Below are positions 58,010 through 64,000 of a DNA stretch of 64,000 bases, in pieces. Each line of letters opens with the position of its first letter. Position 1 is the first letter of the stretch. The DNA is from Pseudeuparius sepicola (lineage: Eukaryota; Arthropoda; Insecta; Coleoptera; Anthribidae). The translations under genes and the position numbers were made by a program. The stretch is from NCBI GenBank assembly GCA_963920635.1, contig OY987298.1, forward strand, positions 57,391,949-57,455,948, written 5' to 3'. The notes under the pieces were generated by a model. That model did not search any database. It was not told where the DNA came from and saw only the letters and a list, made by a program, of their open reading frames with translations.

Positions 58010-61000
58010 CCCCTTGCCCTGGACCAACATTATATTAAAGACCTGTGCATAGCCAAGGTCTCTATCTAATCAAAAGACCTCGGTGCATAGCGCTGCTTCA
58101 AGCGATCGCCACTGGTGCCACACGACGAAACAAATTTACAATGTGGTTTAATGTTAAAACACCATTGTTTCAGAATCTTTTATAGAATAAAAACATGCAA
58201 ATGTGTCTGTTACAACGAATTTAATATCCAAAATAAAATATTTGTTTGTTATGTTCCTCTAATTTGACAAGTTCACATGGCGTATTTCCATACATTTTCT
58301 TAAGAAAAGCTAGTCTAAAAAGCAAGCAAGAGTATTTGGTACCTTTTAGATTGAAATGAAGTCCATGGCTAGTTAATAGTGTAAGTAAGCATAAAACGCA
58401 TTATATTTTCCAGTTTCTTCTTTATATGGAGGACTAATATTGGTTCGCTTTGGAGCTATAAAAACAATTTTCTACTTTCATTCTTGCATACGTAAGTTTC
58501 CTGCTTATAAGAAAGGTGAATGTACATTTCATAAAAACATAAATAGAAAAGCATCCTCAGTAGGTACCTACCATTATTTGTGAAAAAGGATCAATTCACA
58601 TAGAAACTACCTCTCCACTATTATAGAGGCTGTCTGGTAGGATGCAAACAATGGTTCTAAACATGGACCGTTTTCTTAAAATATTATATCCTACATCTAA
58701 CTAGGTACTGAATATAAGCACGTCGTTTACATTATGACTAAACGGCTCTGATTTTTGGTAGCCAGATAATTATACTTTTTTTTATAACACCCAAACTGAG
58801 TATAGAAGATGGATCTCAAATAAAACAAGACAATAAAAAAAAACCAGATTTAATGGTTATCTTTATGAACCACGTCTTACAAGTCTGTAGGAAATCGCTC
58901 AGCTTTTTACAACAAAAAAATTAGGTAAAATTATCGTTTAAAAGTTCGTTATATAAGTTTGTACTTGTTAGAACAGTCGACACCTTAAAGGTTCTTTGGA
59001 ATTTTCGACTAGCACTGCTTTTGGAGGATACCTCGAATATTGTGGACGATAGGTAGCTGCACAGCCACACGTCACCCAGACTCCTTTGAATACGGTGTGC
59101 ACTTCCACAGCTAGCTCTCGCTGGAGGCAGGTCGTGAGTTTTGAGTGGGGTTCGGTGATGTGCTGCGACAGGTACCAATATAGTACGATCGTGGTTGGTT
59201 GGTGGTAGTGTTGGTATGCGTAGTCCTTCCTTTGTTGGTGTGGTTACATGTAAAAAGAAATCAAAACCACAGTGTCTGTTCTAACACTCAGAAAATAAGC
59301 CGGTGGCTTTTACAAAGATCAACTAGGTGCTATACCTATTTAATAATGGTGAAATTTTTATATTATAATAATACAACTGTGCACAGTGACAGCTTAAGAA
59401 ATTTCCAACAAACTATAACTATACGAAAAACGACAATCAAATGGTGATATTCCTGACTTGAGAAAAGTGATTAAAACATGATGCAGTACAAAAGCTTGTA
59501 CTGCTATATTGTACAATAAGAACTTGATTTCCTTGACACTTAATAAAAAAAACAAATATGTAATCGCTTTTAATATAAAAAATTACTGAAATTTGATCAG
59601 CAGATAACAAAAAAATTCAGGCTTCTTCTCTACTCAAAACATTAATAAGAATATAAAAAAAACAATCTGTCATTTAAACAACAAGGCTGCGGCACTCAAA
59701 AAGCGGCTGATTTAGTGTAAAAGAATAATAATAATGCTCCGAGCTAATCAACTATTTTTACCGTGTGCTACTGACTCGAAAACGGTGAGTTCCTTTCACC
59801 ATAAAATTTAATATTAAAATAACAATAATAACGGTCTGATAAGGCGATCAGCCAATAGCTAGTGGTTCCCAAAGGCACAGTCGATCTGGTAGTGAGATAT
59901 TTTTCGCAAAGACGGCAAAGCCAATATTCAAAAAAAATGAAAAATCGAAAAATACTCACCCCAAACCGCGGTGTCGTCGCAGCCAGAACCAAACGCTATC
60001 AACCTTCGCTTCTCAGCCTTCAACGGTGTCCTCGAGACCGCTTGGTCCGTGGAAAACCTAACACCACCGACGAAACTCCGGCGTGGTCACATGAAAAATA
60101 ACAGAAAACCAAAATATCAGCCTAGCACGCAAAACTTAATGATAACAGTCTTTTTTACACTAAATCACGCTAGTAAAAGATGAAACCCATGCACGATGAA
60201 CAAAGATTGAAAATTCCGAAGGAAAAATCAAACGTGCATAAGCTGAATCAGGACCGCACTTGTTGTCTCGACGACGAGCAGAGAGGAAAAAGCCAGCGGA
60301 AATTGTCTGTCACTCCCACCTATCCTTGTGATTTCCAGACCACCAAAACAATAAAGGTTAGGTTCGTCTTCTTCAAGCAACCAACATATTATTTGAGGCC
60401 TTTGCTCTTATACATACCTCATAAATTTCAATTTGTTAATTATATGAATTTGTTTGAGGCTAAATTAGAAAGGCAAAGAACAACGTACCTGTATATGAAT
60501 AAACTTGTGAAATTTGTAAATTCCAGGTATTACGGATACTTTCCTTCACTGTGTATGGCTGGTTGCCTAATGGTGGCGGTAAATTGTGGTTCAAAATCCA
60601 CGGTATATCGGGAGAGTCAAAAGGTTATTACCGTAGTAACGAAAGTTAGCATAAATTTCGTTACACACCACCAAAACCGGGTAAGGAAAAATACGAAAAC
60701 TCAAGTTTGAGTATTTTTCCTCGAGCAACACACAGCTAGTGCCAAACAGTGAGCTACTCTATTTGGACTAGTAATATTGATAAAACTTGGTAAGGTATGA
60801 TTGTTTGAAGAAATTGTCTTTATAGGTAAGTAGGCCTGACAGGAAACTTCTTAACTTGAAAGTACATGAAACTATTCAATAGAATTTATTATGAACCAAT
60901 TGTTAGGTGAAATTTTTAAATAATAATGAAAAATGTGGGCGCCAGCATACATCGTGTGTATACGTAGTGTCAAGGCAATCAAAAAAAAATACAAAAAAGT

Positions 61001-61689
61001 TAAATCCCAATATTTAAATAGAAAAAGGTTAACTCTCCAAAAATTAATACTCTCAGGATCCAAAAGGATCACCCAGGGAATCGTTAGGAGTAGCTTCGAA
61101 ATAAAACATAAAAACTAAAAGTGAAGTGTACTGAAAAGGAGATTTGCACAAAATCTAACAATATTACCAGAGAGAAAAAAACAAACGAGACTAACTTGAC
61201 TAAGCCTCAAGATATCAACCTCACCGATAAGCATACTAAAAAAATTTACCGAGGTTTCCAAAATTTTAAATTGACTGAAAAATTAAATTTTATAAAAAAA
61301 CTGAACATCTGACGAGAACAAGAATTGTTAAGGTATTTTCAAATATGCAAAAAAATTTATTAGGTAGTCAAAATTATTTTGTGGAGGTCACAATCCAAAT
61401 AAAAACAATAAGGTAGAACACTAAAGGTACTTGGTACTTCCATGATTCCACATTCTTGCCAAAAATAGTCACATAAAGACCAAAAACAAAATTCCAATAC
61501 AAACCCTGCAAAATATCAAAAATTAAATAAGGTAAGGTAAGGCACGGATTGCATTAGAACCTGTATACCAAAAGAACAAGATCAAACCTTCCACAGGAAT
61601 AACTGATTTCATTATGACAGAATAAAGTTAATTAATTGAGTTATAAAGCAGAAAAGAAAACAAGATAATATTAAATTGTAACCTTAACA
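58010..61689. other. Interval with no recognised gene, left of the Gypsy element
   Basis: An open frame of 176 codons at 60180-60710 (plus) has no domain I recognise. Part of this interval probably holds the 3' LTR of the Gypsy element to the right, but I could not fix TG/CA boundaries because the second LTR is outside the window. Confidence 0.3.
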
Positions 61690-62565
61690 AAACTTAGCAT
61701 GATAATTGCTTGTCAAGTTAAATTTAAGTTAGAAATGGTGTTGTTCTAACTGTGCTCGATAGAAATTAGATAAGGTTCTTTTGCTAAATTCTAGAGCGAT
61801 TAAATAATAGTTCCCACCGTCTAACCCTTGTAACATATTCTGAATGGATGGAAAGTCCAGAGATATGTCACACCGAATAGCGTATGACAAGTCTATTTCT
61901 CAGAAATTTTCGTGTCTGCTATCTTAAGAAAATCACAAAAATAGAATAAAATAACCATTTAGTATTATTACGATATTTCCAGAATATATGTCAAGCTAAA
62001 TAATTGTACGTAACTAGTAAGGTTTTCCCTAGAAGTCCAAAAAATGTCATAATGCGCAAAAATAATCTGGTAACGTTTTACCCAGAAAAACAATAAACAG
62101 AATACAGCTGGTGATCTCCCAGTGTCCCAATAATCAAAATACAAAAAGCACAAGTAGTAAAGTTTTCCCTACCTAGCAAAATTCACAATAAACGCAAAGC
62201 GCAAGACATAAATTAGCAGGAGGATATCCTGAAAATAGGGTATAAAAGAAAAAAAAAATACTAAAGGTAAAAGAGATAATTTCAAAATTTCAAAAGACAC
62301 CAGAAATAATATGAAATAAATGTCAGAATAAATAGCAAAAAAAAAACAGGCTTGTCAAAGCTATTGATTTGGTTAGGCTTGATGTTCTGCCAACCTTACT
62401 TACTCACTCTATAGAAAATCAGATAATAAGTCCTTTTGCTAATTACTATTATAGGGGTATTGTAAAGTAACCTTGAAAATGTTTCAAGTAAATAAAGCTC
62501 CCACCACTAAAAACCCATAGCAACATATTCTAGAATGATGTTCGTCTAGGATATGTCACTCCAAA
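61690..62565 (-). repeat. Diverged tandem duplication downstream of Gypsy pol
   Basis: The block ending GTAACATATTCTGAATGG, CCAGAGATATGTCAC (to about 61873) recurs as GCAACATATTCTAGAATG, CTAGGATATGTCAC (to about 62562). Upstream parts also correspond (AAGGTTCTTTTGCTAA / AAGTCCTTTTGCTAA). The offset is about 690 bp. It lies between the pol stop codon and the presumed LTR. Confidence 0.5.
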
Positions 62566-62584
62566 AAAAAATTATTTTTAATAT

Positions 62585-64000
62585 TTAACTTGCCTCGTCA
62601 TCAGAATGTTCACTCGAAAGGTCGTCCGAATCCAGGTCTGAATGATAATCCACAGCGAAATTAGGCTTTAAATCTTTAATATGAAATTTACCAAGACAGT
62701 TACCGTCTCTATCCTTAAGTTGGTAAACCAATGGCGACATCACTTTATCAACAATACAAGGAACGTATTTAGGAGCTAATTTAGCTGAATAATCATTTGG
62801 GGCGCTAGACAACGTAAAATTTTTCTTCCACACCCAGTCACCAACGTGAAATTGTAATGGACGCTTCCTTAAATTATAATACTTAGCATTTCGATTGTAA
62901 GCTTGCTTTAGTTTATTTCTAACATCCTCATATATTTTTGGAAATTGTTGCAAGTCATCAATTAACTGATTTTTATTAGTTATCTCAGGAACATTATTTT
63001 CATTTTCAGCTATTTTTCCATAATAATCTCCAGAAATTGGAATATTACGTCCGAACATTAGGAAGGAAGGGGAATACTCAGTTGCGTCATGTCTGGCTAA
63101 CCTTATTGCTTGAGCAATTTTAAAGATATCTACGTCCCATGTTTTGTGATTTTCGTGGATATAAGATCTCAAAGCAGTGACTATAACTCGGTTCACTCGT
63201 TCAGTGTGGTTCACCTGAGCGTGGTATCTCGCGTTATAATAAATCTTTTGAACCCTGTAATCAGCCATTAATTTCTTAAAATCATTACTAGTAAATTGTG
63301 TCCCATTGTCACAACAAAAAATCTGTGGAACGCCATATACAAGAAATACTTGATTTTCAACAAACTTGGTTATTGCTCTAGTGGTAGCCTTAGATAGAGG
63401 GTGGATCAAAACATACTTGGTAAACCAATCTACAATAACAAATAAATATTGATTGCCATTTTTTGACCTGGGGTATGGACCTAGAAGATCTGCAGATATC
63501 ATTTGAAAAGGAAAATTAATGTTTCTATAAGAACCCATCAAACCAGCACGAGTGGTGTTTGGACTTTTGTTCGCCGCACAAACAGGGCATTTCCGGACGT
63601 ATCGGTACACGTCATTACGTATGCCAGTCCAATAATAAAGTTCCAAAACTCTGGCTAACGTTTTTGACACGCCAAAATGTCCACTTGTGGGATCGTCATG
63701 GTACATACGAAGTACTTCCTGACGGTTTGGTGTGGGAACTACTATTTTCCATTCAGAGCAATTGCTAACCAAAGGAGTCTTAAAAAATATATGTTTATAC
63801 AAAATATTGTCCTTAACCTGAAACGTTGGATATTTATCCGGATTGTCTTGAACTTTTTTAATTAAAGATTGATACCATTTACAAGGCTGGAAACTAGTGA
63901 CATTTAGAACAGCTAACTCAGAAGTACTACGAGATAAAGCGTCAGCAACTACCATGGTCGAACCTTTTCTATGGACTATAGTGAAATCAAACTGGGACAT
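62585..64000 (-). CDS. pol: Ty3/Gypsy retrotransposon pol, RNase H end and integrase (partial)
   Basis: The frame stays open to the window edge, so the protein continues beyond it; 471 residues are visible and the Met at the edge is not taken as the start. Residues 4-24 (FDFTIVHRKGS...ADALSR) are the end of the Gypsy RNase H region. The integrase zinc finger is H101, H108, C138, C141. The integrase core has D171 (SADLLGPYP), D231 (CCDNGTQF) and E267 (HTERVNR), a D-D(35)E arrangement. FHVGDWVWKK (384-393) through KFHIKDLKPNF (438-448) is the C-terminal GPY/F-like region. The tail is acidic (DSDDLSSEHSDDEAS). It lacks stops or frameshifts, so the copy may be young. The enzyme would insert retroelement cDNA in the nucleus. 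A 3' LTR should lie to the left. Confidence 0.9.
   Translation of the reverse strand: MSQFDFTIVHRKGSTMVVADALSRSTSELAVLNVTSFQPCKWYQSLIKKVQDNPDKYPTFQVKDNILYKHIFFKTPLVSNCSEWKIVVPTPNRQEVLRMYHDDPTSGHFGVSKTLARVLELYYWTGIRNDVYRYVRKCPVCAANKSPNTTRAGLMGSYRNINFPFQMISADLLGPYPRSKNGNQYLFVIVDWFTKYVLIHPLSKATTRAITKFVENQVFLVYGVPQIFCCDNGTQFTSNDFKKLMADYRVQKIYYNARYHAQVNHTERVNRVIVTALRSYIHENHKTWDVDIFKIAQAIRLARHDATEYSPSFLMFGRNIPISGDYYGKIAENENNVPEITNKNQLIDDLQQFPKIYEDVRNKLKQAYNRNAKYYNLRKRPLQFHVGDWVWKKNFTLSSAPNDYSAKLAPKYVPCIVDKVMSPLVYQLKDRDGNCLGKFHIKDLKPNFAVDYHSDLDSDDLSSEHSDDEAS

Noticed and set aside
60180..60710. Open frame of 176 codons as a gene
   Set aside because: No recognised domain, atypical composition and a position in a presumed retrotransposon 3' region; left unassigned.

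Overview
The window looks like a repeat-dominated stretch of an animal nuclear genome, most likely an arthropod and probably an insect. It is AT-rich, has GT-AG-style splice junctions, tRNA-derived SINE heads, many short palindromic transposons, two large satellite arrays and an insect-type Ty3/Gypsy retrotransposon. The species cannot be fixed from the sequence. I see no intact cellular gene. The only long open protein frame is the 3' part of a Gypsy pol gene at the right edge; other recognisable coding sequence is broken transposase or THAP/SWIM-type debris.

Layout: 1-5.9 kb holds hAT-type remnants (a transposase C-terminus, subterminal repeat arrays and two elements bounded by hAT-like inverted ends) and hairpin MITEs. 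8.0-10.6 kb holds elements bounded by TACAGGGTG-type ends. 13.7-15.7 kb is a decayed transposase-like gene on the minus strand, followed by four palindromic MITEs back to back (15.7-16.4 kb). 20.6-23.5 kb holds two long-inverted-repeat Tc1/mariner-type elements; the first carries a transposase relic, the second is interrupted by a palindromic element. 25.7-26.1 kb is a near-perfect 435-bp palindrome. 30.0-32.6 kb is a 2.5-kb element with perfect 32-bp inverted ends around a two-exon THAP-domain gene.

36.4-39.4 kb is a 145-bp satellite. 41.8-51.2 kb is a ~165-bp satellite with several higher-order repeat units; a block of the same satellite in opposite orientation lies at 52.6-53.9 kb, split by a 1.6-kb ACGTC-rich transposon that contains two further hairpins. 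56.0-58.0 kb is a hAT-like element carrying a duplicated THAP half-domain. The window ends in the Gypsy element (minus strand).

Three observations stand out. First, a family of tiny transposons shares the terminus CRTTGAST and makes exact 7-bp target duplications; five copies are present, three of them only 30, 32 and 39 bp long and little more than two termini. Second, hammerhead-ribozyme motifs (CUGAUGA, stem II, GAAA, minimal palindromic stem III, UH cleavage site, closing stem I) sit in both arms of the 25.7-26.1 kb palindrome and in the nested palindrome at 23.0-23.2 kb. Third, the THAP gene sits inside a clearly bounded DNA transposon. All assignments are by eye; no database or folding program was used.
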